A stretch of DNA of 64,000 nt from Plumapathes pennacea (Eukaryota > Cnidaria > Anthozoa > Antipatharia > Myriopathidae). Below are positions 36,624-49,384 of the stretch, in pieces. Made by a program: the position numbers and the translations under genes. The notes under the pieces were generated by a model. That model saw only the letters and a list, made by a program, of their open reading frames with translations. It had not been told where the DNA came from and did not search any database. Every line of letters starts with the position of its first letter. Within the stretch, counting starts at the first letter, position 1. The stretch spans positions 15,926,443-15,990,442 of the forward strand of contig OZ038464.1 of NCBI GenBank assembly GCA_964036295.1. The letters are read 5' to 3'.

Positions 36624-36886
36624 CAATCAAATGCAAAAGTAGTTGAGACACTGTGCATATTTTTGAGCAATTTATCGGCTTTTAAGTTTTGTTCATTTCT
36701 GCCCCCCCTCCCCCCGTCTCAATGTTGTTCGGGCCTGAAATCTCACTGTACGATATTGGATACTCAACATTGAAACGGGGGAGGGGGGGAAGGAGGCTGT
36801 CAAACGCAATCCAGATAAGAGTGAGGGAATAGAAGAGAAAATTGGGTCTTTTTTTGCGAGTGTCTCAACCATTTTGCATTTGATTG
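36624..36886. repeat. 263-bp inverted-repeat module, type copy of seven
   Basis: Outer inverted tips: CAATCAAATGCAAAAGTAG and GTTGAGACACT at the left, complement of AGTGTCTCAAC and CATTTTGCATTTGATTG at the right. A second inverted pair lies inside: CTCCCCCCGTCTCAATGTTG against CAACATTGAAACGGGGGAGG, separated by about 50 bp. At internal junctions the palindrome extends by TTCAGA on the left and TCTGAA on the right; at the two outer ends the flank is TA. The other six copies are at the starts listed for the array. Confidence 0.85.
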
Positions 36887-37363
36887 TCTGAAGCGGTTAA
36901 TGTGCTATTTCTCTGTGAATATCTGAGGTATCTGCATAGAATTTGCAGAACGTACGCATGGTCCGACTACCGTTTGCAAAACAGTTAGAAATGTGTTACA
37001 ACGGCAGTTTTCGAGATTTGGCAAGGAATTTCCTTTGTAAATTGAACGTTTTTAAACGCACATAATTGTCACAGCTGGGTATCCGTCTTATTAAACCTTA
37101 CTTTACTCACTGTCTATTGATGTGAAAGTTCAGTGATGCACGTCATGTCATTTTCTGGTTTTCGGTAACAATTCTGGAACAGTTGATGTAGTCTTTACGT
37201 GTTCGGCCCTCACTTTAGGCCTAAAATGGGCTGTGAGGTATACGTGCGTAAGAGCAGGCGTGACTCTGTTTACGCGCGATAGCGTGTTAACGCCTAAACA
37301 ATTTTAGGGAAAGAAGTCACACTCAGCACTAATGCACCTTTTTTACCTATAATTTGTGTGTGC

Positions 37364-37370
37364 TATATAA
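37364..37370 (+). promoter_or_regulatory. TATA box in each array core (type copy)
   Basis: GCTATATAAACC is a strong TATA-type core promoter, 110 bp upstream of a small ORF. A CG-containing inverted repeat (GCGTAAGAG and CTCTGTTTACGC) lies about 120 bp further upstream. Present in all six cores. Confidence 0.45.
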
Positions 37371-37473
37371 ACCTGGGGTTTTCACCTGCTTTCAAACATT
37401 CTCGCTGAGTTTATACATCGTTTAGGCAGTTCAATCGTTATCTGAGTGCATCAGAATATCACAGAAACGAGAC

Positions 37474-37599
37474 ATGGAAGACATACAACCGTATTTATCA
37501 GAACTAGACGGTTGGGATGACGGTCAAAATTTCCCATCTGAACCAAGCACAACATTGCCCATTGGACAGGCATCTGAAGTGAATGAGACACATAAATAA
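37474..37599 (+). CDS. Small ORF (41 codons) in each array core, type copy
   Basis: ATG at 37474 in a good initiation context (G at -3, G at +4) gives an acidic 41-residue peptide starting MEDIQPYLSELDGWDDG and ending NETHK before TAA. Copies start at 39093, 40702, 42311, 43920 and 45529, with no change seen. It might be exon 1 of a captured gene: a donor-like GAA|GTGAAT lies near its end and an acceptor-like AATTTTAG about 90 bp on, but the sequence after it stops within 20 codons. No family recognised. Confidence 0.35.
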   Translation: MEDIQPYLSELDGWDDGQNFPSEPSTTLPIGQASEVNETHK

Positions 37600-37790
37600 T
37601 GTGATTGACGAGCGAGAAACTGTGATACTGTCTGTGCGATGACGAGTATTCAATTTTAGCTATCGGATTCCCGCAGAGGAGCAGAAAGACATTCCACCGT
37701 ACCCGAAATGCTTCTCTAAGCTTATTCTCGGCCGAAATTGAGTGAACGATCATCACAATGTCCAGCAGATTCATATCCATGAAGATTTCA

Positions 37791-37891
37791 ACGGTCTACC
37801 ACGGTCTACCACGGTCTACCATGTAAACAAAAGATTATTTACATAATTCCTTTGTTCTGATGGTAGACCGTGGTAGACCGTGGTAGACCGT
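37791..37891. repeat. ACGGTCTACC inverted repeat cluster in each core (type copy)
   Basis: Three head-to-tail ACGGTCTACC decamers (37791-37820) face three GGTAGACCGT decamers (37862-37891), with a nested ATGTAAA/TTTACAT pair between them. Cores 2-6 have only two decamers on the left and three on the right, which accounts for the 10-bp longer first unit. It should form a strong cruciform or hairpin. Confidence 0.85.
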
Positions 37892-38242
37892 TGGTTTTCC
37901 GTCAAAACAGGTTTTTGTTTTCGCCAATTAGCTTTAAAATAGTGAGAGTTCATTGAACAAAACGTAACATGCACGAAATAGCCTCCATAGTGTTTATTTC
38001 AGGCCGTATTTGTGGCAAACATACCATCAATTAATAACACACCGGAAGTAATATTGTACTAGTCTTATCCCGTCATTTCCGGAAATTTCAAATTTGATAC
38101 AGCTAATCGCCCCACCTCCAAAGAACCTTGAGACTTAGTTTTCCTAATAGAAGATAACACAGTGATGAATCATACCAAAAATCGCCTTTCAAAATTGAAA
38201 AAAGACGCTCTGAGCCAACATTTTCGACACATGACTTTCAGA

Positions 38243-41200
38243 CAATCAAATGCAAAAGTAGTTGAGACACTGTGCATATTTTTGAGCAATTTATCGGCTT
38301 TTAAGTTTTGTTCATTTCTGCCCCCCCTCCCCCCGTCTCAATGTTGTTCGGGCCTGAAATCTCACTGTACGATATTGGATACTCAACATTGAAACGGGGG
38401 AGGGGGGGAAGGAGGCTGTCAAACGCAATCCAGATAAGAGTGAGGGAATAGAAGAGAAAATTGGGTCTTTTTTTGCGAGTGTCTCAACCATTTTGCATTT
38501 GATTGTCTGAAGCGGTTAATGTGCTATTTCTCTGTGAATATCTGAGGTATCTGCATAGAATTTGCAGAACGTACGCATGGTCCGACTACCGTTTGCAAAA
38601 CAGTTAGAAATGTGTTACAACGGCAGTTTTCGAGATTTGGCAAGGAATTTCCTTTGTAAATTGAACGTTTTTAAACGCACATAATTGTCACAGCTGGGTA
38701 TCCGTCTTATTAAACCTTACTTTACTCACTGTCTATTGATGTGAAAGTTCAGTGATGCACGTCATGTCATTTTCTGGTTTTCGGTAACAATTCTGGAACA
38801 GTTGATGTAGTCTTTACGTGTTCGGCCCTCACTTTAGGCCTAAAATGGGCTGTGAGGTATACGTGCGTAAGAGCAGGCGTGACTCTGTTTACGCGCGATA
38901 GCGTGTTAACGCCTAAACAATTTTAGGGAAAGAAGTCACACTCAGCACTAATGCACCTTTTTTACCTATAATTTGTGTGTGCTATATAAACCTGGGGTTT
39001 TCACCTGCTTTCAAACATTCTCGCTGAGTTTATACATCGTTTAGGCAGTTCAATCGTTATCTGAGTGCATCAGAATATCACAGAAACGAGACATGGAAGA
39101 CATACAACCGTATTTATCAGAACTAGACGGTTGGGATGACGGTCAAAATTTCCCATCTGAACCAAGCACAACATTGCCCATTGGACAGGCATCTGAAGTG
39201 AATGAGACACATAAATAATGTGATTGACGAGCGAGAAACTGTGATACTGTCTGTGCGATGACGAGTATTCAATTTTAGCTATCGGATTCCCGCAGAGGAG
39301 CAGAAAGACATTCCACCGTACCCGAAATGCTTCTCTAAGCTTATTCTCGGCCGAAATTGAGTGAACGATCATCACAATGTCCAGCAGATTCATATCCATG
39401 AAGATTTCAACGGTCTACCACGGTCTACCATGTAAACAAAAGATTATTTACATAATTCCTTTGTTCTGATGGTAGACCGTGGTAGACCGTGGTAGACCGT
39501 TGGTTTTCCGTCAAAACAGGTTTTTGTTTTCGCCAATTAGCTTTAAAATAGTGAGAGTTCATTGAACAAAACGTAACATGCACGAAATAGCCTCCATAGT
39601 GTTTATTTCAGGCCGTATTTGTGGCAAACATACCATCAATTAATAACACACCGGAAGTAATATTGTACTAGTCTTATCCCGTCATTTCCGGAAATTTCAA
39701 ATTTGATACAGCTAATCGCCCCACCTCCAAAGAACCTTGAGACTTAGTTTTCCTAATAGAAGATAACACAGTGATGAATCATACCAAAAATCGCCTTTCA
39801 AAATTGAAAAAAGACGCTCTGAGCCAACATTTTCGACACATGACTTTCAGACAATCAAATGCAAAAGTAGTTGAGACACTGTGCATATTTTTGAGCAATT
39901 TATCGGCTTTTAAGTTTTGTTCATTTCTGCCCCCCCTCCCCCCGTCTCAATGTTGTTCGGGCCTGAAATCTCACTGTACGATATTGGATACTCAACATTG
40001 AAACGGGGGAGGGGGGGAAGGAGGCTGTCAAACGCAATCCAGATAAGAGTGAGGGAATAGAAGAGAAAATTGGGTCTTTTTTTGCGAGTGTCTCAACCAT
40101 TTTGCATTTGATTGTCTGAAGCGGTTAATGTGCTATTTCTCTGTGAATATCTGAGGTATCTGCATAGAATTTGCAGAACGTACGCATGGTCCGACTACCG
40201 TTTGCAAAACAGTTAGAAATGTGTTACAACGGCAGTTTTCGAGATTTGGCAAGGAATTTCCTTTGTAAATTGAACGTTTTTAAACGCACATAATTGTCAC
40301 AGCTGGGTATCCGTCTTATTAAACCTTACTTTACTCACTGTCTATTGATGTGAAAGTTCAGTGATGCACGTCATGTCATTTTCTGGTTTTCGGTAACAAT
40401 TCTGGAACAGTTGATGTAGTCTTTACGTGTTCGGCCCTCACTTTAGGCCTAAAATGGGCTGTGAGGTATACGTGCGTAAGAGCAGGCGTGACTCTGTTTA
40501 CGCGCGATAGCGTGTTAACGCCTAAACAATTTTAGGGAAAGAAGTCACACTCAGCACTAATGCACCTTTTTTACCTATAATTTGTGTGTGCTATATAAAC
40601 CTGGGGTTTTCACCTGCTTTCAAACATTCTCGCTGAGTTTATACATCGTTTAGGCAGTTCAATCGTTATCTGAGTGCATCAGAATATCACAGAAACGAGA
40701 CATGGAAGACATACAACCGTATTTATCAGAACTAGACGGTTGGGATGACGGTCAAAATTTCCCATCTGAACCAAGCACAACATTGCCCATTGGACAGGCA
40801 TCTGAAGTGAATGAGACACATAAATAATGTGATTGACGAGCGAGAAACTGTGATACTGTCTGTGCGATGACGAGTATTCAATTTTAGCTATCGGATTCCC
40901 GCAGAGGAGCAGAAAGACATTCCACCGTACCCGAAATGCTTCTCTAAGCTTATTCTCGGCCGAAATTGAGTGAACGATCATCACAATGTCCAGCAGATTC
41001 ATATCCATGAAGATTTCAACGGTCTACCACGGTCTACCATGTAAACAAAAGATTATTTACATAATTCCTTTGTTCTGATGGTAGACCGTGGTAGACCGTG
41101 GTAGACCGTTGGTTTTCCGTCAAAACAGGTTTTTGTTTTCGCCAATTAGCTTTAAAATAGTGAGAGTTCATTGAACAAAACGTAACATGCACGAAATAGC

Positions 41201-44200
41201 CTCCATAGTGTTTATTTCAGGCCGTATTTGTGGCAAACATACCATCAATTAATAACACACCGGAAGTAATATTGTACTAGTCTTATCCCGTCATTTCCGG
41301 AAATTTCAAATTTGATACAGCTAATCGCCCCACCTCCAAAGAACCTTGAGACTTAGTTTTCCTAATAGAAGATAACACAGTGATGAATCATACCAAAAAT
41401 CGCCTTTCAAAATTGAAAAAAGACGCTCTGAGCGAACATTTTCGACACATGACTTTCAGACAATCAAATGCAAAAGTAGTTGAGACACTGTGCATATTTT
41501 TGAGCAATTTATCGGCTTTTAAGTTTTGTTCATTTCTGCCCCCCCTCCCCCCGTCTCAATGTTGTTCGGGCCTGAAATCTCACTGTACGATATTGGATAC
41601 TCAACATTGAAACGGGGGAGGGGGGGAAGGAGGCTGTCAAACGCAATCCAGATAAGAGTGAGGGAATAGAAGAGAAAATTGGGTCTTTTTTTGCGAGTGT
41701 CTCAACCATTTTGCATTTGATTGTCTGAAGCGGTTAATGTGCTATTTCTCTGTGAATATCTGAGGTATCTGCATAGAATTTGCAGAACGTACGCATGGTC
41801 CGACTACCGTTTGCAAAACAGTTAGAAATGTGTTACAACGGCAGTTTTCGAGATTTGGCAAGGAATTTCCTTTGTAAATTGAACGTTTTTAAACGCACAT
41901 AATTGTCACAGCTGGGTATCCGTCTTATTAAACCTTACTTTACTCACTGTCTATTGATGTGAAAGTTCAGTGATGCACGTCATGTCATTTTCTGGTTTTC
42001 GGTAACAATTCTGGAACAGTTGATGTAGTCTTTACGTGTTCGGCCCTCACTTTAGGCCTAAAATGGGCTGTGAGGTATACGTGCGTAAGAGCAGGCGTGA
42101 CTCTGTTTACGCGCGATAGCGTGTTAACGCCTAAACAATTTTAGGGAAAGAAGTCACACTCAGCACTAATGCACCTTTTTTACCTATAATTTGTGTGTGC
42201 TATATAAACCTGGGGTTTTCACCTGCTTTCAAACATTCTCGCTGAGTTTATACATCGTTTAGGCAGTTCAATCGTTATCTGAGTGCATCAGAATATCACA
42301 GAAACGAGACATGGAAGACATACAACCGTATTTATCAGAACTAGACGGTTGGGATGACGGTCAAAATTTCCCATCTGAACCAAGCACAACATTGCCCATT
42401 GGACAGGCATCTGAAGTGAATGAGACACATAAATAATGTGATTGACGAGCGAGAAACTGTGATACTGTCTGTGCGATGACGAGTATTCAATTTTAGCTAT
42501 CGGATTCCCGCAGAGGAGCAGAAAGACATTCCACCGTACCCGAAATGCTTCTCTAAGCTTATTCTCGGCCGAAATTGAGTGAACGATCATCACAATGTCC
42601 AGCAGATTCATATCCATGAAGATTTCAACGGTCTACCACGGTCTACCATGTAAACAAAAGATTATTTACATAATTCCTTTGTTCTGATGGTAGACCGTGG
42701 TAGACCGTGGTAGACCGTTGGTTTTCCGTCAAAACAGGTTTTTGTTTTCGCCAATTAGCTTTAAAATAGTGAGAGTTCATTGAACAAAACGTAACATGCA
42801 CGAAATAGCCTCCATAGTGTTTATTTCAGGCCGTATTTGTGGCAAACATACCATCAATTAATAACACACCGGAAGTAATATTGTACTAGTCTTATCCCGT
42901 CATTTCCGGAAATTTCAAATTTGATACAGCTAATCGCCCCACCTCCAAAGAACCTTGAGACTTAGTTTTCCTAATAGAAGATAACACAGTGATGAATCAT
43001 ACCAAAAATCGCCTTTCAAAATTGAAAAAAGACGCTCTGAGCCAACATTTTCGACACATGACTTTCAGACAATCAAATGCAAAAGTAGTTGAGACACTGT
43101 GCATATTTTTGAGCAATTTATCGGCTTTTAAGTTTTGTTCATTTCTGCCCCCCCTCCCCCCGTCTCAATGTTGTTCGGGCCTGAAATCTCACTGTACGAT
43201 ATTGGATACTCAACATTGAAACGGGGGAGGGGGGGAAGGAGGCTGTCAAACGCAATCCAGATAAGAGTGAGGGAATAGAAGAGAAAATTGGGTCTTTTTT
43301 TGCGAGTGTCTCAACCATTTTGCATTTGATTGTCTGAAGCGGTTAATGTGCTATTTCTCTGTGAATATCTGAGGTATCTGCATAGAATTTGCAGAACGTA
43401 CGCATGGTCCGACTACCGTTTGCAAAACAGTTAGAAATGTGTTACAACGGCAGTTTTCGAGATTTGGCAAGGAATTTCCTTTGTAAATTGAACGTTTTTA
43501 AACGCACATAATTGTCACAGCTGGGTATCCGTCTTATTAAACCTTACTTTACTCACTGTCTATTGATGTGAAAGTTCAGTGATGCACGTCATGTCATTTT
43601 CTGGTTTTCGGTAACAATTCTGGAACAGTTGATGTAGTCTTTACGTGTTCGGCCCTCACTTTAGGCCTAAAATGGGCTGTGAGGTATACGTGCGTAAGAG
43701 CAGGCGTGACTCTGTTTACGCGCGATAGCGTGTTAACGCCTAAACAATTTTAGGGAAAGAAGTCACACTCAGCACTAATGCACCTTTTTTACCTATAATT
43801 TGTGTGTGCTATATAAACCTGGGGTTTTCACCTGCTTTCAAACATTCTCGCTGAGTTTATACATCGTTTAGGCAGTTCAATCGTTATCTGAGTGCATCAG
43901 AATATCACAGAAACGAGACATGGAAGACATACAACCGTATTTATCAGAACTAGACGGTTGGGATGACGGTCAAAATTTCCCATCTGAACCAAGCACAACA
44001 TTGCCCATTGGACAGGCATCTGAAGTGAATGAGACACATAAATAATGTGATTGACGAGCGAGAAACTGTGATACTGTCTGTGCGATGACGAGTATTCAAT
44101 TTTAGCTATCGGATTCCCGCAGAGGAGCAGAAAGACATTCCACCGTACCCGAAATGCTTCTCTAAGCTTATTCTCGGCCGAAATTGAGTGAACGATCATC

Positions 44201-46287
44201 ACAATGTCCAGCAGATTCATATCCATGAAGATTTCAACGGTCTACCACGGTCTACCATGTAAACAAAAGATTATTTACATAATTCCTTTGTTCTGATGGT
44301 AGACCGTGGTAGACCGTGGTAGACCGTTGGTTTTCCGTCAAAACAGGTTTTTGTTTTCGCCAATTAGCTTTAAAATAGTGAGAGTTCATTGAACAAAACG
44401 TAACATGCACGAAATAGCCTCCATAGTGTTTATTTCAGGCCGTATTTGTGGCAAACATACCATCAATTAATAACACACCGGAAGTAATATTGTACTAGTC
44501 TTATCCCGTCATTTCCGGAAATTTCAAATTTGATACAGCTAATCGCCCCACCTCCAAAGAACCTTGAGACTTAGTTTTCCTAATAGAAGATAACACAGTG
44601 ATGAATCATACCAAAAATCGCCTTTCAAAATTGAAAAAAGACGCTCTGAGCCAACATTTTCGACACATGACTTTCAGACAATCAAATGCAAAAGTAGTTG
44701 AGACACTGTGCATATTTTTGAGCAATTTATCGGCTTTTAAGTTTTGTTCATTTCTGCCCCCCCTCCCCCCGTCTCAATGTTGTTCGGGCCTGAAATCTCA
44801 CTGTACGATATTGGATACTCAACATTGAAACGGGGGAGGGGGGGAAGGAGGCTGTCAAACGCAATCCAGATAAGAGTGAGGGAATAGAAGAGAAAATTGG
44901 GTCTTTTTTTGCGAGTGTCTCAACCATTTTGCATTTGATTGTCTGAAGCGGTTAATGTGCTATTTCTCTGTGAATATCTGAGGTATCTGCATAGAATTTG
45001 CAGAACGTACGCATGGTCCGACTACCGTTTGCAAAACAGTTAGAAATGTGTTACAACGGCAGTTTTCGAGATTTGGCAAGGAATTTCCTTTGTAAATTGA
45101 ACGTTTTTAAACGCACATAATTGTCACAGCTGGGTATCCGTCTTATTAAACCTTACTTTACTCACTGTCTATTGATGTGAAAGTTCAGTGATGCACGTCA
45201 TGTCATTTTCTGGTTTTCGGTAACAATTCTGGAACAGTTGATGTAGTCTTTACGTGTTCGGCCCTCACTTTAGGCCTAAAATGGGCTGTGAGGTATACGT
45301 GCGTAAGAGCAGGCGTGACTCTGTTTACGCGCGATAGCGTGTTAACGCCTAAACAATTTTAGGGAAAGAAGTCACACTCAGCACTAATGCACCTTTTTTA
45401 CCTATAATTTGTGTGTGCTATATAAACCTGGGGTTTTCACCTGCTTTCAAACATTCTCGCTGAGTTTATACATCGTTTAGGCAGTTCAATCGTTATCTGA
45501 GTGCATCAGAATATCACAGAAACGAGACATGGAAGACATACAACCGTATTTATCAGAACTAGACGGTTGGGATGACGGTCAAAATTTCCCATCTGAACCA
45601 AGCACAACATTGCCCATTGGACAGGCATCTGAAGTGAATGAGACACATAAATAATGTGATTGACGAGCGAGAAACTGTGATACTGTCTGTGCGATGACGA
45701 GTATTCAATTTTAGCTATCGGATTCCCGCAGAGGAGCAGAAAGACATTCCACCGTACCCGAAATGCTTCTCTAAGCTTATTCTCGGCCGAAATTGAGTGA
45801 ACGATCATCACAATGTCCAGCAGATTCATATCCATGAAGATTTCAACGGTCTACCACGGTCTACCATGTAAACAAAAGATTATTTACATAATTCCTTTGT
45901 TCTGATGGTAGACCGTGGTAGACCGTGGTAGACCGTTGGTTTTCCGTCAAAACAGGTTTTTGTTTTCGCCAATTAGCTTTAAAATAGTGAGAGTTCATTG
46001 AACAAAACGTAACATGCACGAAATAGCCTCCATAGTGTTTATTTCAGGCCGTATTTGTGGCAAACATACCATCAATTAATAACACACCGGAAGTAATATT
46101 GTACTAGTCTTATCCCGTCATTTCCGGAAATTTCAAATTTGATACAGCTAATCGCCCCACCTCCAAAGAACCTTGAGACTTAGTTTTCCTAATAGAAGAT
46201 AACACAGTGATGAATCATACCAAAAATCGCCTTTCAAAATTGAAAAAAGACGCTCTGAGCGAACATTTTCGACACATGACTTTCAGA
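38243..46287. repeat. Array units 2-6 with a three-unit higher-order pattern
   Basis: At one position near the end of each core (for example 38215, GAGCCAAC against GAGCGAAC) the six cores read C, C, G, C, C, G. This suggests that a block of three units (4827 bp) was duplicated as a whole. The last module also has a private change (AATGTGGTT for AATGTTGTT, near 46389). Confidence 0.6.
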
Positions 46288-49180
46288 CAATCAAATGCAA
46301 AAGTAGTTGAGACACTGTGCATATTTTTGAGCAATTTATCGGCTTTTAAGTTTTGTTCATTTCTGCCCCCCCTCCCCCCGTCTCAATGTGGTTCGGGCCT
46401 GAAATCTCACTGTACGATATTGGATACTCAACATTGAAACGGGGGAGGGGGGGAAGGAGGCTGTCAAACGCAATCCAGATAAGAGTGAGGGAATAGAAGA
46501 GAAAATTGGGTCTTTTTTTGCGAGTGTCTCAACCATTTTGCATTTGATTGTAGCCTCGACCCAACTCACGCCGCGAGCTCACTGGCAATGTCAATCTAGT
46601 CATTTCTCGTATACAGTGACCAATGCGAAACAAAGGCTGCATGATCGAATGGAAAAACATTTCAACAGGCAATGTACGATAAGCAGAAGCATTTTATGAG
46701 GCAACATATGTCATGCACAATGTAAGGCATAAATCGCCATTGTTTTACCTCTAAAGCTCATCGTAGCTTTGGCTTCCGTTTTCGGCCTGTTATCTTCCCA
46801 GAAGTATTTCGTGTTGTCACAGAAATTTTCGTCGGGACTAACTAATTAGCGGCGACAGAGTTATTTGCAAGCCCGTAGCGGTATCCATCAAATATCGAAT
46901 CCACCAAATTTCCGCGGTGAACTCAGGAACGGAAGCCAAAATCATTCCCTAAAATCCGGTTTATCCGTGCATGTTCCACAGACCCAAACGGTGTTGAGTT
47001 TGGGTGGGATGCAGTTAACTTAACACACAGGCAAACGAACAATGCAATAGCCCACATCCCTATGGAGGGTGATCCCCGCCAAAATTAAACACGGCATTAT
47101 TCAATGCCAAAGTTTCACTATGCTATCTTTCTTTTCGATTGCGTTATGACTGTTGTTTGTTCTGGGACTTTTGTCCTCTTTATGAAGTTGATGAAGTCTG
47201 TAGTATCTTTTAGATACGACTTCTGTGTTTTGGCTATTGGCTGAAGTAGTCTGTCGACAAAAGACGACAGTTTTTCTGTAGGGCCTTCGTAGCCGGAAAT
47301 GAGGGGTGGTCTAATTCCACTGCGTATCTGCGTGTCCGCGTATCCACTTCCACATATACTTCAAAAACGTAGGGTGAGGGGTGGTCTAACTCCACTGCGT
47401 ATATCCACTTCCACATATAGTTCAACAATTTAGGGGGAGGGATGGTCTAACTCCAATGTATTTCTCGTTCTACTGAGGAGGGTGGTCTAGCTTGACTGCG
47501 TATCCGCGTATCCACCGTTTTCTAGGGGTGCTCCAAAAAATGCGGGGTATTCTGTAGTTACTCCACTACAAAAAACAGATTGCCGCTGCTTCGCCAAAAT
47601 GAAGCCTAGCCGACAATCCAAAATTGGCATCTGGACTAATTCAGGCATGCTCCTTTTAGTGCTGGAGTCAAGAAGGTACAATCTGTTATTTTGGAAGGTG
47701 TTTGACCGAAATTAGAAGAAAAGAAGGCAAGAAAAATAAAGGGAGCTCATGGATCCGCCATGTGCAAAAACTGACTCGGCTATAATATCTTTTGCATATA
47801 AACGAACGACAAAAGTTCCTCTCCCGGAAGCCCGCGTGTCTCTATTCATTGTACTAATGACGCCACAAGCGCACTGGCCACTGGCCTGTCTTGTTAACCT
47901 TTCGATTACGCTCACCGCCCTCGTATAACTGTTTTCCAGCCGATCAAGTGTTTCGAAAGAACTGACAGTCAGATTTCAGCAACTTGTGGACTTCCTGTAC
48001 TCGATAGATATAAATATAACTTAAACAAGTTTTGTCGCGTGAAAACAAGACAGATGCTGGGATTCAAGTTTGGTGTGGCAAGTGTCCGCACGCACCATAA
48101 GAATTGTTGAATAAGCAATCTCTGGACTAGAGCGAGACTCCCAAGAGTGATCTTCTTGAATTTTCTCTTTCAATTTCTCACCCGAAAAAATATTATACAG
48201 TATAGGGAACTTGGCTTTTGATTTAATTACTCAAATGAACCTGATTAAACTATAAATTATAATTACAACACTCGTACATTTGCGGCAAAAGGATAAGAGA
48301 ATCTACATTTTGAGTTTAGGAGTATGCGTGACTTATCTCATTTTCATGCATGTTTGACTTCGAACATTTGTTTCTAATCACAGGCCACGATTAATCTAGC
48401 CTGCGCTTCATTACTTACCTGTTTTTCGTCCTCTAAATTGCGTTTCTTCTACCAGGTTTTCTAAATTTCCAGTCGGCCTGTTTCATTTCAGAGCTATTAT
48501 CACCGCGGTTTTGACGAATTCACGGTTGTGTTTGACGAGCGTATGCCAGCGTATGAAAAACCCAGCCGGGAGCGACTTCAGCTTGTCGAAATGGTATCGT
48601 TTGATTATGTTTGCTTTCCTTCGCTTAGTTTTAACCAGCTGGACGAAGAAAAATGCGAAAGTGAATATAAATGAACAAAAACCGCAAGAGCGCAAGTATA
48701 TGTTAACAAAAATCTCACGTTAGAAAAGAAAGGCTTCCACGCCGCCTGCACGTGAACATTATCCAATCAAAATATAGTATTTTTGCTTACACGTCAATCA
48801 AGCTTCAAAATCCTAGAGGGGGGACTTCTCTTACCAATTGTCATGATACCTACGCTGTGGTTTTCGGGTGAAAACAAAATAATTATCCGATCATCCATAA
48901 ATGCTTTAAATGTGTGGTCTGTGGTTATTTCATTGGATATCTGGAATTCAAGGATCTTTAACGTTTTGTAAATCGGCGCATTAGTCTGCATCACTACATT
49001 CTTATGTCTTTGTTCCGTTCATTTTAAAAACTTCAAATTGGATTTAATTGTTTAGTTTTGATTCCAGTCGATTTAAGGTACTCACACTTACACCATCAAA
49101 GTCGGCTTTACGTCAAAATATTATTAATGGTGATGTTTGCCTTTCTTTAAAACCGCTTTTCTAAAACCGTTTCTCCAAAG

Positions 49181-49384
49181 ACGCTGATCTTCATGCTGAG
49201 GACAATGATGGATGGACTGCAGTACATTACGCAGCAAAGTCTGGTAATGTGGCAACACTCACTCTACTGCTGGATAAGGGATGCAACATCAGTGAGAAGA
49301 CCAATGATGGCAAAAATGCTCTGATGATTGCTACGATGAATAGAAGAGAAGCTGCGGCAGAATATCTGATGTCACGTGCTGAAG
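49181..49384 (+). CDS. Gene B last ankyrin exon
   Basis: A 204-bp exon, phase 1 at both ends (CTCCAAAG before, GAAG|GTAAAT after), two ankyrin repeats, with GWTAVHYAAKSGNVATLTLL in the first and NALMIATMNRREAAAEYL in the second. The changed second repeat suggests a C-terminal cap. Its first residue becomes D rather than G (AC in place of GC at the exon start). Confidence 0.87.

Larger units (their letters stand above)
36624..46550. mobile_element. 9.9-kb TA-flanked tandem array of inverted-repeat modules
   Basis: Seven 263-bp modules start at 36624, 38243, 39852, 41461, 43070, 44679 and 46288. Six cores lie between them (the first 1356 bp, the others 1346 bp), so the period is 1609 bp (1619 for the first). 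The array begins and ends exactly at a module tip, and both outer tips are flanked by TA (36622-36623, 46551-46552). The paralogous block at about 2415-2425 lacks the array and reads TATTCTGGCCTCGAC across the site. Modules and cores are virtually identical between units. No transposase is encoded, so mobility would need factors from elsewhere. Confidence 0.88.

Noticed and set aside
37451-37780. 109-codon minus-strand frame repeated in every array core
   Set aside because: Repeated only because the core is repeated; no domain, and it overlaps the better-placed plus-strand small ORF and its TATA box.
36624-46550. Regular array considered as a CRISPR locus
   Set aside because: Period 1.6 kb, repeats of 263 bp, identical spacers and a eukaryotic intron setting; nothing resembles CRISPR.
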